NCBI GenBank assembly: GCA_022410635.1
Contig: JAJVDF010000194.1
Location: 155,382-219,381, forward strand
Direction of reading: 5' to 3'
DNA from: Tretioscincus oriximinensis
Taxonomy: Eukaryota; Chordata; Lepidosauria; Squamata; Gymnophthalmidae
DNA length: 64,000 nt
A program made the position numbers and the translations under genes. The notes beneath the pieces are model-generated. The model saw only the letters and a program-made list of their open reading frames with translations. It was not told where the DNA came from and searched no databases. Below are positions 1-11,058 of the stretch, in pieces. How positions within the stretch are numbered: position 1 is the stretch's first letter; each line of letters starts with the position of its first letter.

Positions 1-57
1 AGAAAGAAAGAAGGAAGCTAAGGAAAGAAAGAAGGGAAAAAGGAAAAAGAAAGAAGG
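1..57. repeat. GA-rich (GAAA/GGAA)n simple repeat
   Basis: Almost pure purine sequence of GAAA, GGAA and GAAG units at the window edge. It probably continues upstream. Confidence 0.85.
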
Positions 58-145
58 GTCAGGATTAGTGTCTCCTCCCTTCCTAACTGCCATCTCTGGA
101 AGTCAAACCCAAGCTCACTTGTCCACTATGATATAAATGTATTCC

Positions 146-450
146 AGAAGAAGAAGAGGAACTGGGATCTTATATCCTGCTTTTCTCACCTTTCAAAGGT
201 ACTCAAAGCAGCTTACAAGGGTATTTTGTCCGCAGGCTTAAATTCTATCTTCCCCACAAGGCTGTGGTGGTTTCCCATGTATCTAATTGCAGTCAGTTGC
301 AATTTCTTGCAATTCATGCTTTCGAATAGCTGTGTTGGCTAGAGCTGCAGGCTATTGGAAGGTGCTCATCCCTCTCCACGTCCGACAGAGGGCTTCGAAA
401 ACCTGATATCCCAAATGAGAGACGGATTCCTTAGTGACTGAGCTATCCAT
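146..450 (-). mobile_element. tRNA-derived SINE copy 1 (reverse orientation)
   Basis: On the minus strand this starts with a tRNA-like head: a degenerate A box near the ATGGATAGCTCAG end and a B box read from GAGGGCTTCGAAAACC. It ends in the AGTTCCTCTTCTTCTTCT tail. It shares its body (AGTCAGTTGCAATTTCTTGC and GCTGTGGTGG motifs) with copies at 32048, 45976 and 53888. The family is recognised by internal comparison. I cannot give its database name. Confidence 0.75.
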
Positions 451-469
451 GATGATAGCTAGCAGCCTT

Positions 470-645
470 GGANTGACAAATTCATGGAAGCCAAGTATAC
501 CAATAACTACTGGGATGGATGTCTTGATACTTCCACGAGGATGGAGTAACAGGCAGTATGTTCCTGCAATGCCATTTGTGGAGAATCAAGAGCACGTGAA
601 AATGTATGCCTTCTCCTTGAAACCACCCACATATAATTGGTGACC
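470..645 (+). mobile_element. L3/CR1-type LINE 3' tail fragment
   Basis: GGGATGGATGTCTTGATACT, then AGGATGGAGTAACAGGCAG and CAATGCCATTTG, parallel the 3' region of the better-preserved copy at 24393-24450 (GTCTGGATGTAGCCTC, GGGATGGAGCAACAGGCAG, ATACCATTTG). It is only a short degraded tail. It abuts SINE copy 1. Confidence 0.55.
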
Positions 646-3600
646 CACAGTGTAAAACAGAATCCTGGACTAGATCTTCTTATATTATTAAATGTTTTCA
701 ACAAAGGAGAAATACGTAATCTTTACAAATTAATTGAACAAATCAAACATATGAACTACTTAGCAGTGTGATTTCTCATCCATTTCTAAATGTTTCTATC
801 ACATATTCTAATAACATAAAGAAGAGCTGCTGCATAAATCCACAGCCCATATAATTCAGATTCTATTTTATAGGGTACCTTCAATTGCCTCCGGACATCA
901 AGTAGAAGTCAAAAACGAAAATTTCCCCTGCTCTCAATGAAAACTTTCCTACTTTTCACCTGGAAGTGGCCTTTAGAGACATCCTGTCTAACTCTGTAAA
1001 TTCTGGAAGCCATTTTTATACTTGATTAGGTTTGGAACATTAATATGTCCATTTTGACAAACCAAGAAGATACAAATAAATACACTTATATCCAGTGATG
1101 TGGNACAGAAGTGACAAGTAATTAGCTCACGTCATGTATCACATTCTAACCCACTCATATCGTATGTAGCAGAAATTTGCCATGACAACCAGTCCAGGTG
1201 GGTCAGAACAAGAGATGCGGGAATGTACCAACTGCTTGTTACTTATAGCTACTGTTCAAATTTAAATTCACTGTTTGTGAACGTTAATCAGATATTTTCT
1301 GGACTGATGGCCTAACAAAAAAGAGAAAGGGCTGCAAACTTAGAAGGAAGTCATAATTTATTATGTTAAAATATAACTCAAGCTGTTGAAATTTGGTTGA
1401 ATGGGAATATGAAGCATTAACAGATGGATAGCCTTAAACTGTACCAAATAAACCAGTTTTTGGACAGACACAGCGCATTACAGAACACAGCTGGGCATTC
1501 AATCTTAGGATAAAATCCCAAACAGACAAAATATTCCTTGCTCTAACTATCTGTGAAATGTAGCAATGTTTAGGTGCTCCAAGTCATAATCTCTCTGAAT
1601 CATTCTAACTGAATTGACATTAAATGACACGCTTGCATGAAAGAATGTAAGAACCAGCAAGACTGTGACTATATGTGCAGTAAAGATAGGTATCAAAAAC
1701 TGCCTTACTAGCATTTTAAATATCTGCATAGGTATATTTGGTGTGCTAGGAGGAAGGAAAGAAGGACAAGGGAAAATATATTACATATTCTGTCTTCTTT
1801 ATTAATATCCAACAGCAACTGGAGTGTGATTTCCTGGTTAAATTTGTAGAAACGTCAGCCACTACACCGTATTAGTTTCTGAATTTCTGAACCTAGGAGA
1901 TTATAAATCCAAGTCATAAAATCTTTCTTTGTGTTCTACCAAAGTTGGTTGTCAAGACAGTCCCATAGTCTTATCTCATAGTCTTCTATGCTGTAAGTAC
2001 TAATGTTCAACATTTGGTTCATGATCAAACAGTTCACGGACATTCACAGTGAAGCAAATGTGCAGTAGTTTACATATTCAGAAGTTTGATTGATTCAATC
2101 AAGTCTCGTACCACACAATTTCCATTAGTATACATCTCTACTAGGAACAGTTCAGAGATAATTGTTTAGCATTTAGATCACCGAATCAAACGTCCTAAAG
2201 GTACTCAGTAATGTTTCACCTGACCTTATAAAATGTTTGACTCAGAATTGNCTTCCCATGTCTTTTGAACACTGCAAAGTGTGCAGTTCTCAAAAATATA
2301 TTTTTTTAATCTTTTTGCTCTGGAACTGCAGGACCAGTTGCCTCAAAATAAATTTGTATATATTTGCAGCAGTTGCAGGTGTATTGGGGCATTTAAGCTT
2401 CAAGCTGAGGTAGCACTGTGGAGTTTAAAAGAATCGTACCTTGGCTGTTTTTTCCTTCCTGTGCTTGTCTTTTGCTGCCAGTCTCTCTGCACAAAGATGA
2501 TTGAAAGATGAAATGCCGAACTAGGACACTGACATTGCTTTGGGGTGGTGTAAACAATGCTGGACTGCTGCAAGGTAAATCCAGTCAAGCACTAATGGTT
2601 CCTGCCAGAATATGGAAATGGAATTAAGTCTGAATCTGAGTAGCCACAATGTGAAGGAAAGTTAAAAGAAAAAAAGGCTCTACAATTGATACTCTTTTGT
2701 TCTTGCACCTGACATTAATCATGGGTTAGTTTTAGCTGCTTTTATTAGGTGTATCATGTCCACATCAGATTGTACTCTATAAAACTCTCTAGGTTTTTTT
2801 CCCCCAAGACTTTGAGATATTTTTTGGTTTTCTACTGTTACAGAATGGACCTGTGTCCATTTTCAACACCCTTCCTTCTTACAAAGACAGATATATTGTG
2901 TCTTTCTATCTCACTTCCATCTCCCTGAAAATGCAGTGAGGCAGAAAGTGCTTAGATGATAGGTGAGGCAAGCCAAGGTAAATGTTGCTTCTTGGCAGTG
3001 AATAATGATGGTTTGCTGGGGAGAGATTGCCCAATAGTCTAATTGAAACATAGGTGACATCAACAAATCCAGACCCACGGGCAGCTTCCTAACCTTGCCT
3101 GACATACAACATATATCGTTGGTGCTTGATAAAGCCTGCTATGGGCCAAGTTACAGTCAAATCATTCATTCATTTACTTCATTATAAAATTTCTTTCATT
3201 TCTATTTGGAAAATATGAAGAAGAAATTAAAAGAAATGCTTCGTGGCTAGGTGTTGAGTAGGTAACTGTGCATCAGGTTGTGTGGCAGAATTCATCAAGC
3301 ATACAGAAACTTATGCGGGCTGTTCCATGCAATATAGTTTATTGAATTTTCATATGTCTCATGTTATGTGGTTAGACTTATTATGGGTATAATCTGGCAG
3401 TATCAGTATGGTGCTAAGTTTGCTTATAAAATCTTCACCCAAGGGAAGTATCCAAGATAAAGAAAAGAATGTTAAGGACTTAATCTATTGAAATCTTTAT
3501 TTTGGTTTCTACCATTTTTATCCCCCTTATCGTGTCATTCTCTTTCCTACATAATAAAGCTTTCATTAGATGTAAACATTTTTCTTTTTTGTGTATTCTT

Positions 3601-3930
3601 TTCTGGGCTTCAATGTAAACAGCAAATGGACCCATTATTGCAAACTTCAGTTAGGGCCCATTTAATGTAAACAACAATAAAGATCAAACTATTATTAGAC
3701 TGATCCCTTAATCTTTTGTCTGCTGGCTCTATGTCCAGTGACCTACTTAAGCTTTCTGCCCGTTTCTTTAAATTATGAACCCTCAAAATGATGTTGGGAG
3801 GAAAGAAACCCAGAATTAAAATAGACAGTGTCATAAATTCAAACAATACCAAACCAAACTGGAAATAATTGTCATTGGCTTTTGACTGGTTTATATTCTT
3901 GTAATGGTTTGTGACTCTTATGTTCAATAG

Positions 3931-4029
3931 GATGGGTTAACACCTCTCCACTGTGGAGCACGAAGTGGCCATGAACAGGTTGTGCGGATACTGCTTGATC
4001 GAGGAGCCCCTATTCTTTCCAAAACAAAG
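3931..4029 (+). CDS. ANK3: ANK3 exon: ankyrin repeat 9
   Basis: The 33 codons read [18 protein letters not shown], then a variable inner helix, and end ILSKTK. This is one full ankyrin repeat in the beta-turn/helix/helix register. It matches repeat 9 of ankyrin-G as I know it; the ILSKTK end favours ANK3 over ANK2. The acceptor is TTCAATAG and the donor AAG|GTACAG, both phase 0. Ankyrin-G links membrane proteins (voltage-gated sodium channels, neurofascin, E-cadherin) to beta-spectrin, and this repeat lies in the part of the solenoid that carries ligand-binding grooves. The inner helix reads RILLDRGAP, where I recall EMLLDRAAP in mammals. Confidence 0.95.
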
Positions 4030-4686
4030 GTACAGTGAAAAAAATGTATTTATCTACTGTTCAAATTTATATCTCATTCTCTTACTTGAAGTCTACTGTA
4101 AGGACAGATTAGAACCACTGAAATACATCAAAGCAGATCTGGATGATACAAACTGTGATTGAACAGGATGATGCCTCCTTAGTGATAGGCCAGGGTCAGA
4201 AGGTATTTCTTTCATTAATTATATCAAAGGAGGGTCCCACATACACCCCAGAAGAGATGCCACTGCATACCTTGTAGGTTTCTACCACCCAGAACATGAG
4301 GAATAACGGACCTTACATCTTCTTGTTTCTGGGCATGCTAAGAATCAATTACAGAGATAAACTATCGACTAAAGTTAATTATTCTGCGGCCTGTTAGCAA
4401 TCATATTAAGTTGCTTTCTAGGCTGAATAATTTTATCTCTGAGCAGCTGCTCCTTGAGTTGTTAATGTTTCAGAGTGTTCAAAGTGTTTCTTTGTATATG
4501 CTAATGCAATCCTTACAGTAAGAACCTTTTAAAATAGATTAATGGTATTCCCGTATTTCTGGATCAGGGGCAGTTTGACCAAAGTGAACATTGCCTAAAC
4601 TACTTAGTAATTTTGTAGCAAATATAACTGAACTGAAAACTTAGTGATTTGTATCTGATTCTCTTACCTGCTACATCAGCCTTGGT

Positions 4687-4770
4687 TAACCTGATGCCCT
4701 TCAGGTATTTTGGACTATACTTCCCATCAGTTCCATCCAACGTGTTGGCTAGGAATGATGCCAACAGGTA
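4687..4770. repeat. Fragment of a dispersed reptile repeat (ACTCCCATCAG core)
   Basis: ATGCCCTTCAGGTATTTTGG followed by ACTATACTTCCCATCAG resembles a very common squamate interspersed repeat whose core reads GGACTACAACTCCCATCA. The copy is short and diverged. Family assignment is left open. Confidence 0.4.
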
Positions 4771-6270
4771 TATTCAAATGCATAAAAGTTGATGGAGACT
4801 GTAGTACATAAACTCTGCATAACTGACTAAGTTCAGAGCATTAATTTGTTCATTTTGACAAAGCAAGAAGATACACTTAAATGCCACACATAACCTTTGT
4901 GGTACAATTGAAAATACATACATTAATGATGGAATAATTTTCATCAGATGTGTCTGTGTTATTCTTTTCTTTCATTCCCTGTTTGGAGGCAAATAGTATT
5001 TGACTGTAGTATCCTCTGAAGTTATCAGGTTTCACAGACCTCATGGTAGAAACAATTGTTTTATATTTACAAATTTATTTACAGTACAGTTCTATTCTTC
5101 TTAGTCATGGCAGTGCTCTTTCATGGGTAGAGGTTTCTTAATCCAAAAGCACAGCTCCATATGGTTGTTGGTTTTAAAAAAATATAGGTGCAAATTTCTT
5201 GGTAGCTTCTCATGATAGCCCCATTCTGAAGGAGATAAGTATTCCTATCCAAAGAGGGCTTGGTGCAAAAAAGAATTAGATACTTCTATTTCATTCTGTG
5301 TTTGCAACAATTCTGTGAGATATATTAGAATGAAAAGCAGTGTATGGTCTCAGGTCTCTTCTGTTTTCCACACTGCACTGGGTTTAGAAGTGTAGTTCTT
5401 TCAGGAATTTCTGCAGATATGCTCCTTAAACCTAGAAAGAGCACCCTGGATTTTGGAATCTAAATCTTTTTCCATCATGTCCATGGAAGAAAGCTGGCCT
5501 TTTAAAAAAAGCTTATTATATAACTATTCAACAAATGACTCCTCCGCTATAATACAGTTGCATCTCCCCTCCTACAGAGGGAAACTAAAGCTTCACATTA
5601 AAGAGAAAAGTTCAAACAACAACAAGAAGTTCTGCTACCTGAAACCTCAATCTCAGCTCTCTGATATGTTAATTTTGACTATCTTTGTGTGATTAAACTG
5701 AAAGACAAAATATTTTGTGAGTGACATTAATGAGTTCATTCACATGGCATGAAGTGCTTTTACCAGTCTATGTTTTCTTAAAACAGAGGTTCTCAACCTG
5801 GCAAAGTAATTTGTTTTCCCATGCACTACCGTTTTCCAAATATAGGGTGTCCTTTTTCCCAGTTGCAAATCGATTATTTAATCTTCTTAATGCAGCAGGA
5901 ATGCAGATGTGGAATCTGAGGGTCACAAATGCTTTTTACATACTTTTCATAGTATATCACTTGTGTTATAATGTGGGGTCATAGGAAGAATAAGTAATTG
6001 AAAGTGTGGATTTTGCACCCTCTAAGCACCTTGTCAATGCGCCCTTCCTACTGTGCCAGCCTGAGTATCAGCAACAAGGTGACCAGCAAAAATGCAACTG
6101 CTTAACATGCAGCTGCCTTTGTGGGTTTTCCTTCTCAACACAATTGTAAAATGATGCACAGTGGATCAGTACAAGAGCTGAATAGTGTAGTCTCTTTTTT
6201 CCCTTCTTTTGCAATCTCCAAAAGATAGATTTGGGGCCCAGATAAGAAAATACCAACACCTAGGACAGCC

Positions 6271-6292
6271 ACTTCCTCCTCCTCCTCCTCCT
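6271..6292. repeat. (CCT)n simple repeat, left edge of assembly gap
   Basis: Seven or so CCT units run straight into the N block, so the true length is unknown. Confidence 0.85.
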
Positions 6293-6580
6293 NNNNNNNN
6301 NNNNNNNNNNNNNNNNNNNNNNNNNNNNNNNNNNNNNNNNNNNNNNNNNNNNNNNNNNNNNNNNNNNNNNNNNNNNNNNNNNNNNNNNNNNNNNNNNNNN
6401 NNNNNNNNNNNNNNNNNNNNNNNNNNNNNNNNNNNNNNNNNNNNNNNNNNNNNNNNNNNNNNNNNNNNNNNNNNNNNNNNNNNNNNNNNNNNNNNNNNNN
6501 NNNNNNNNNNNNNNNNNNNNNNNNNNNNNNNNNNNNNNNNNNNNNNNNNNNNNNNNNNNNNNNNNNNNNNNNNNNNNNNN
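6293..6580. other. Assembly gap, 288 N
   Basis: Unresolved bases between a CCT tract and a CTT tract. The gap almost certainly hides a longer trinucleotide repeat array. Its size may be an estimate. Confidence 0.95.
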
Positions 6581-6696
6581 CTTCTTCTTCTTCTTCTTCT
6601 TCTTCTTCTTCTTCTTCTTCTTCTTCTTCTTCTTCTTCTTCTTCTTCTTCTTCTTCTTCTTCTTCTTCTTCTTCTGCTCCTCCTCCTCCTCCTCCC
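6581..6696. repeat. (CTT)n then (CTC)n microsatellite
   Basis: About 31 uninterrupted CTT units (6581-6675) are followed by CTCCTCCTCC. The CTT unit is the same as the tail unit of the tRNA-derived SINE in this window, but no SINE body is visible beside it, so its origin is open. Confidence 0.95.
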
Positions 6697-7133
6697 TTTT
6701 GGTCTCTGTGCAAAAGCGTCCATTGTGTACAAGAACTTCCCAGTCCAAGTTTGATTTAAGCATAAGGAGCAATAAGCATGACTAGAGTACTGGTCTTATG
6801 TTGTTTATATTGGGTAAGCATCTGGACAGTTCACAGACACAAGCAAAAGCAAGCCCCTTTTTCATGGCAGAGCACTTTGTTTGCCTGTCATTTAGTTTTC
6901 TGTAGGTTATGTTGTTTATTCTTTAAAATGTCCAATGTTCCATATATGCCTTGTTTGGCTGAAGTTTTGATGGTTTCTCTGGACCTTTTTTCATTTCACT
7001 AGTGCTCTGCTGTCTCTTAAGCTGCTAAGAGTAAATCAGAATGTCTTTAAAGTGCTACTAGAATCCCTCGCTGGAGTTCAAGTGTGCATCTTACCCTTTT
7101 TTAAAACTGAATGTCATTCATTTCTGTTCCCAG

Positions 7134-7331
7134 AATGGCTTGTCTCCATTGCACATGGCAACCCAAGGAGACCATCTCAACTGTGTTCAACTTCTGATTG
7201 AGCACAATGTGCCTGTGGATGATGTCACAAATGACTACCTGACGGCGCTGCATGTTGCTGCCCACTGTGGCCACTACAAAGTTGCAAAGGTTTTACTGGA
7301 TAAGAAAGCTAACCCTAATGCCAAAGCACTG
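7134..7331 (+). CDS. ANK3: ANK3 exon: ankyrin repeats 10 and 11
   Basis: This 66-codon exon holds two repeats back to back. Repeat 10 begins [18 protein letters not shown] and repeat 11 begins [18 protein letters not shown], ending NPNAKAL. It is phase 0 at both ends (TTCCCAG acceptor, GTGAGT donor). These repeats span the second and third ligand grooves described for ankyrin solenoids. The TPLH tetrapeptide is SPLH and TALH here, as I recall for mammalian ankyrin-G. The outer helix of repeat 10 reads LIEHNVP, against LLQHNVP in mammals (from memory). Confidence 0.95.
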
Positions 7332-8243
7332 GTGAGTAAACTGTGGTGATGGTTTAGCTCCCATCAACATTGATGTAGAACATGGGCCAAGAAGAGTTGC
7401 TTATGTTGTGTATGCATTATTCTTATGCATCTCAATAAATTAAAATGTCATGGAAAAGTTAATTTATTTCAGTAATTCAATTCAAATAGTGAAACTAAAG
7501 CTGCATCCAGACAATTATTTCTTACCTAATCTCAAACAGAGCATTCTGCTTGTATAATCTACCATCCATAGGTAAAAATTGAACTTCCATGATCTTCCGT
7601 TACACATCAGTAACAGATGTGTGTATTACCGTAAATACAGAGTTGTAGTAATTTTCCATCTACAAAATGGAAGGTATTGAGTTCCCCTTGAGTAGATGTG
7701 GGTCCTCAGATCTGCCGGTTTGGCTGGCAAAATCTCACGAGAATAGACCCGAGCACAGCTTGTTAACATAACTTTCTATTGGCGTGTTGATTGACCAACT
7801 GGAAAACGAATTCTTCGTAAATACCTAAGGAAGCAAAATCGACTGCAAAGAGGGACAGTGGCGCTGACAGTTGCTATCATGACAACTTGTTCTAGGGGAA
7901 TTATATGGAGTTGCTTGGAAATGGGAGCTTTTTTGTAATATTGGACATGCTTAACCACAGAGATACAAAGATATAAATGAGAACGTAATGGGAAAAGGGG
8001 TTTATCANGGATGTTTGTGCTTCCATATGACCCACTCTCCATCAGAATGAAACGGAAGGTATCACAATAAATCGTTACAAACCTGTCGTCTGGATGCAAC
8101 CTCATATATTATATACAGTAAATTCATTGCACACAGAGTGATCTGTTTCAAGTGTTTATTTCTTCTATGTGATTGTGGCTTACAGATAATGAAAATTCAG
8201 AAGTCAGTATCTCAGAAAATGTTCAATATTGTAGTCTCATGGT

Positions 8244-8745
8244 TAGGGCTGCCATATTTTGGCAACCCAAAACCGGGACGGGGGTGGGGTGGCCTGNCTC
8301 ACCACAAGTGTCCATGTGTGCGAGCGAGCGCACGGNTGCGTAGCTGCTCCAATGCTGGAGGCGGGGTTTCGCGCACCTGCTAGCGCACCAACTCGCCTCC
8401 AGCAGAGGAAAAATGTCTGGGTTTGTGACAGGAGAACAGAGCTGTCCTCCTGTCACAAACCCAGGCGTTTTTCCTTTGCTGGAGGTGAGTTGGCATGCTT
8501 TGCCTTGACAGCAGGCGCGCAAAACCTCACCTCCAGCATTGGAGCAGCTACGGCACACTCCAAGGTTCCTTCCAGGACCCCGGAAAGAGTTGCTTGGGCT
8601 GCCTTTAAAATCCTGCATTTTTACATTCCCTGATGNAGCATTGGGGAATGTAAAAACCCGAGATTTTGTCTTAAAACCCGGAGGGGACAATATTAGTCCC
8701 CCAAACCGGGATTGTCCCGCTTTCCNGGGACGTATGGCAACCNTA
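8244..8745. mobile_element. 502-bp hAT-like foldback MITE with perfect 8-bp TSD
   Basis: The ends read TAGGGCTGCCATA and, inverted, TA(N)GGTTGCCATA. Both sides are flanked by CTCATGGT (8236-8243 and 8746-8753), an exact 8-bp duplication typical of hAT transposition. Inside, long arms are inverted: GTAGCTGCTCCAATGCTGGA pairs with a copy near 8530-8553, and TGTCTGGGTTTGTGACAGGA pairs with its complement around 8448-8465. Much of the element can therefore fold into a hairpin. It is GC- and CpG-rich, unlike the surrounding intron. Open frames on both strands are a by-product of the palindrome; there is no transposase. Confidence 0.85.
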
Positions 8746-8934
8746 CTCATGGTGTCACACTCTATAATCATTTGAAATAAATCATTCTGTGTGTAAATGA
8801 CTCTATGAGTTTCACTATTAGAATTGAGCTACAGGAATAAATGAACTTTGCCATGATATTCTAACTAATTAAGATGCACTAGTGGTGTGCAGATAGTATA
8901 TATCTCACATTTATGCAATGTGAGCAAGTGTTAT

Positions 8935-9000
8935 ATCATTTTTTTTGTTTATTCATTCATTCTTATGTCTCACCCCATACCAAGAGATCTCAGGGCAGCT
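8935..9000 (-). mobile_element. LINE/SINE tail fragment (ATTCATTCATTC type)
   Basis: On the minus strand it reads GCTGCCCTGAGATCTCTTGG, then GGTGAGACATAAGAATGAATG. This resembles the tail shared by L2-like elements here (a CCTGAGACC motif followed by an ATAAATAAATA-type run). Short and diverged. Confidence 0.4.
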
Positions 9001-9105
9001 ATCAATTAAAGAAGAAATTGTTCTTGCATTTAATGATTTGCTGATGCTCAAGGGACAGCAATCTGGCGGGGGGATTCAACTTTGTTGTACATTTTAAACT
9101 ATANA

Positions 9106-9275
9106 CCTTTCTGCACTTATTCTAAATTATATCTCAGAAAAGGGACATGCCATCCACATACTAGTATAGACTAAAGAAGACAGGGTCTTATTGTAGTCTG
9201 TACTAACATGCAAATCACAGGATCCTATTCTGAGAGATAATACAGAATAAAGCTTAATACTGAAAGGCTCTGTGG
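9106..9275. mobile_element. Foldback MITE (TTTCTGCACT family)
   Basis: The left arm CTTTCTGCACTTATTCTAAA, continuing ATTATATCTCAGAA, is inverted at the right end as TTCTGAGAGATAATACAGAA followed by TAAAGCTTAATACTGAAAGG. The arms are imperfect, roughly 40 bp. A relative lies at 15638-15812. Confidence 0.55.
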
Positions 9276-9399
9276 GTTTCAAAATAAAAGACATGCCTTA
9301 GTTCCAAATGTTTCAGATGTTTGTTATTAAATTTTTAAATAAACATAGCCTTGTTGAAATAGGTTAATGATGTCTGTGAAAAACAAATCTTGTTTCCAA

Positions 9400-9420
9400 A
9401 TATATATATATATATATATT
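9400..9420. repeat. (AT)n dinucleotide repeat
   Basis: About ten AT units. Confidence 0.9.
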
Positions 9421-10371
9421 TATAAGCATATCCTTCCCGCAACCTCTGGGGAAAATATATATCTTTTACAATTACTGTCTCAGAAGATTGTGACAGTAGC
9501 TTGAGAATGTGCAAATTTGTTTGTAAAAAAAAGCAAAATAAATGTAACCTTAACCACTATTTCATAATTTTCAGTAACCATTTCTCTCGCAATGGCAAAA
9601 GCTATGTTTAGATTTCATTTTTAAGAGGTTTTAATTTTTGTAAAATTATTCTGGATCTCTGCTCTCTTTCTCCTAAGCTATGAACATATTAATAAGTAAA
9701 AGCACCTCTCTGAGGCAACTAAAAATGGTTATGAGGTGGAATTGTTCTAAGATGAGGGTGTGCCCTTCCTCCTGACCATGAGCATGTTAACGTTGTGTTC
9801 AGGCAAAATAAAAGGGGCATCTTAGTGATCACAAGGTTTGGCCCCAGATGAGTAAGTGGGATATCTCAGCCCAGCTCACTCCACCTTTGTGCAGTGTGAG
9901 AGCATTCCCTCATCCAGTTGCAGTGAAGAGAGTGCAAGGCATCAATCTCCATGTGCCAAGCTTAGGGTATCTCATTTGCATTTCTTCCATTGTTAGACAG
10001 AAATAAGGATGGGTCTGCATCCAGAGTGCAGAAGTCCCCAGTTGGCATCTTCTCATGGTATCTGTCTTCCCACGGCAGTGTGGCATATACCAGGCTGCTC
10101 AATGGAAGCAGCAGCATTTCATGCTGATTCCTGAAAGGATCAGTAATCTAGTGTTTGGGGACAATGGAGTTTCTTCCTGGGAGTTTTCCAGGTGAATAAC
10201 AGAAGCTCTGTTACCACCTGGAGTGGAATCATCATGATGATCTTATCACCATGCTAGGAAAACCTCGTATGCTTGGCAGCCTTTGGTTCAGTGCTTTTCA
10301 GTACATCAAAACCTGTTAAATTCTGAAAATAAAGCAATAAGATTCTGCAGTAAGATTATTCCCCGCCCCCC

Positions 10372-10465
10372 AAAAATGTGAGCACCTACATGATAATCCT
10401 TAACATGACACATTATATCAAAACCAGGCATAAAATGGTGGCCATGCATGTGTGATCACTTACTT
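10372..10465. repeat. Direct repeat copy 1 (pair with 10950-11058)
   Basis: GTGAGCACCTACATGATAAT, then CCTTAACATGACACATTATA, then AAACCAGGCATAAAATGG is nearly identical to the second copy about 590 bp downstream. The segment between contains GTGTTTCAACCGAATGG and CTTCCTCAGTGG, which recall sequences common near Penelope-like or other LINE ends. That link is only a suspicion. Confidence 0.8.
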
Positions 10466-10785
10466 GCAAACAACAATTATACAAATAATAAAATATAAAT
10501 GTATTTAAAACAGCATTCAATAATCCATAATTTCCAAAATATAAAATGGAGCAGTCCAATATATCATTTAAGTCCAATATAATGGAAGTCCGAAAGNTGA
10601 AGCAAAGTAATGTTGGAACAATCAAATAATGCCAGTGCAGTTTGATGGAGTATATAAAGTCTTATATCTTCAAACGCTGGAGGCCAGACGTGTTTCAACC
10701 GAATGGTCTTCCTCAGTGGCCTATTGATGCATTATTAGAAATAATAAATATTTTTAGAAAAGGCTGTTTTTAATATGTTAAAATG

Positions 10786-10857
10786 ATGGTTTTATTGTTA
10801 ACCGCCCTGAGACCTACGGGTATAGGGTGTTATGAAAATGTAAATAAATAAATAAAT
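10786..10857 (+). mobile_element. L2-like LINE/SINE tail
   Basis: ATTGTTAACCGCCCTGAGAC followed by AAATGTAAATAAATAAATAA is the terminal module of many reptile LINE/SINE copies (CCGCC...GAGACC, then ATAAATA repeats). Confidence 0.5.
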
Positions 10858-10949
10858 TATGTATAAACTTAGAATTCCCATATATTAATGGGCTCATACC
10901 AGAATTCGTGCTTTCACTAAGTTAAAATGCTCCAGAAGGATTCCCAAAA

Positions 10950-11058
10950 TATTATCCTCCCAAAAAAAATGTGAGCACCTACATGATAGTCCTTAACATG
11001 ACACATTATATCAAAACCAGGCATAAAATGGTCATCATGCATGTGTGATCACTTACTT
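10950..11058. repeat. Direct repeat copy 2 (pair with 10372-10465)
   Basis: Same orientation and order as copy 1, with a handful of mismatches (for example GATAGTCC against GATAATCC). Confidence 0.8.

Larger units (their letters stand above)
1..3930 (+). other. ANK3: ANK3 intron upstream of the repeat-9 exon (partial)
   Basis: Non-coding. It opens with a GAAA/GGAA-rich purine tract, followed by a reverse-orientation tRNA-derived SINE and a short L3/CR1 tail fragment. From about 700 to 3920 I recognise no gene or repeat family. I looked for the exon of ankyrin repeat 8, which should precede the repeat-9 exon in phase 0, and did not find it, so it must lie before this window. The intron ends in TTCAATAG at the 3931 acceptor. 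Confidence 0.8.
4030..7133 (+). other. ANK3: ANK3 intron between repeat 9 and repeat 10 exons
   Basis: Non-coding. It holds a degraded ACTCCCATCA-type repeat fragment near 4690 and the (CCT)n / gap / (CTT)n block at 6270-6696. The long single-residue translations over that block are low-complexity artefacts. Nothing else is recognised. The 3' end has a good pyrimidine tract (TTTCTGTTCCCAG). Confidence 0.8.

Noticed and set aside
1..3930. Exon for ankyrin repeat 8
   Set aside because: I looked for a phase-0 exon encoding a repeat ending DAKTR and found none, so it is presumed upstream of the window.
6135..6772. Long open frames rich in Glu, Arg, Lys, Leu and X on both strands
   Set aside because: They are translations of the CCT/CTT microsatellite and the N gap, not genes.
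8223..8771. 182-codon frame on minus and overlapping frames on plus
   Set aside because: They lie within the hAT foldback. Palindromic GC-rich sequence keeps frames open on both strands, and no protein domain is visible.
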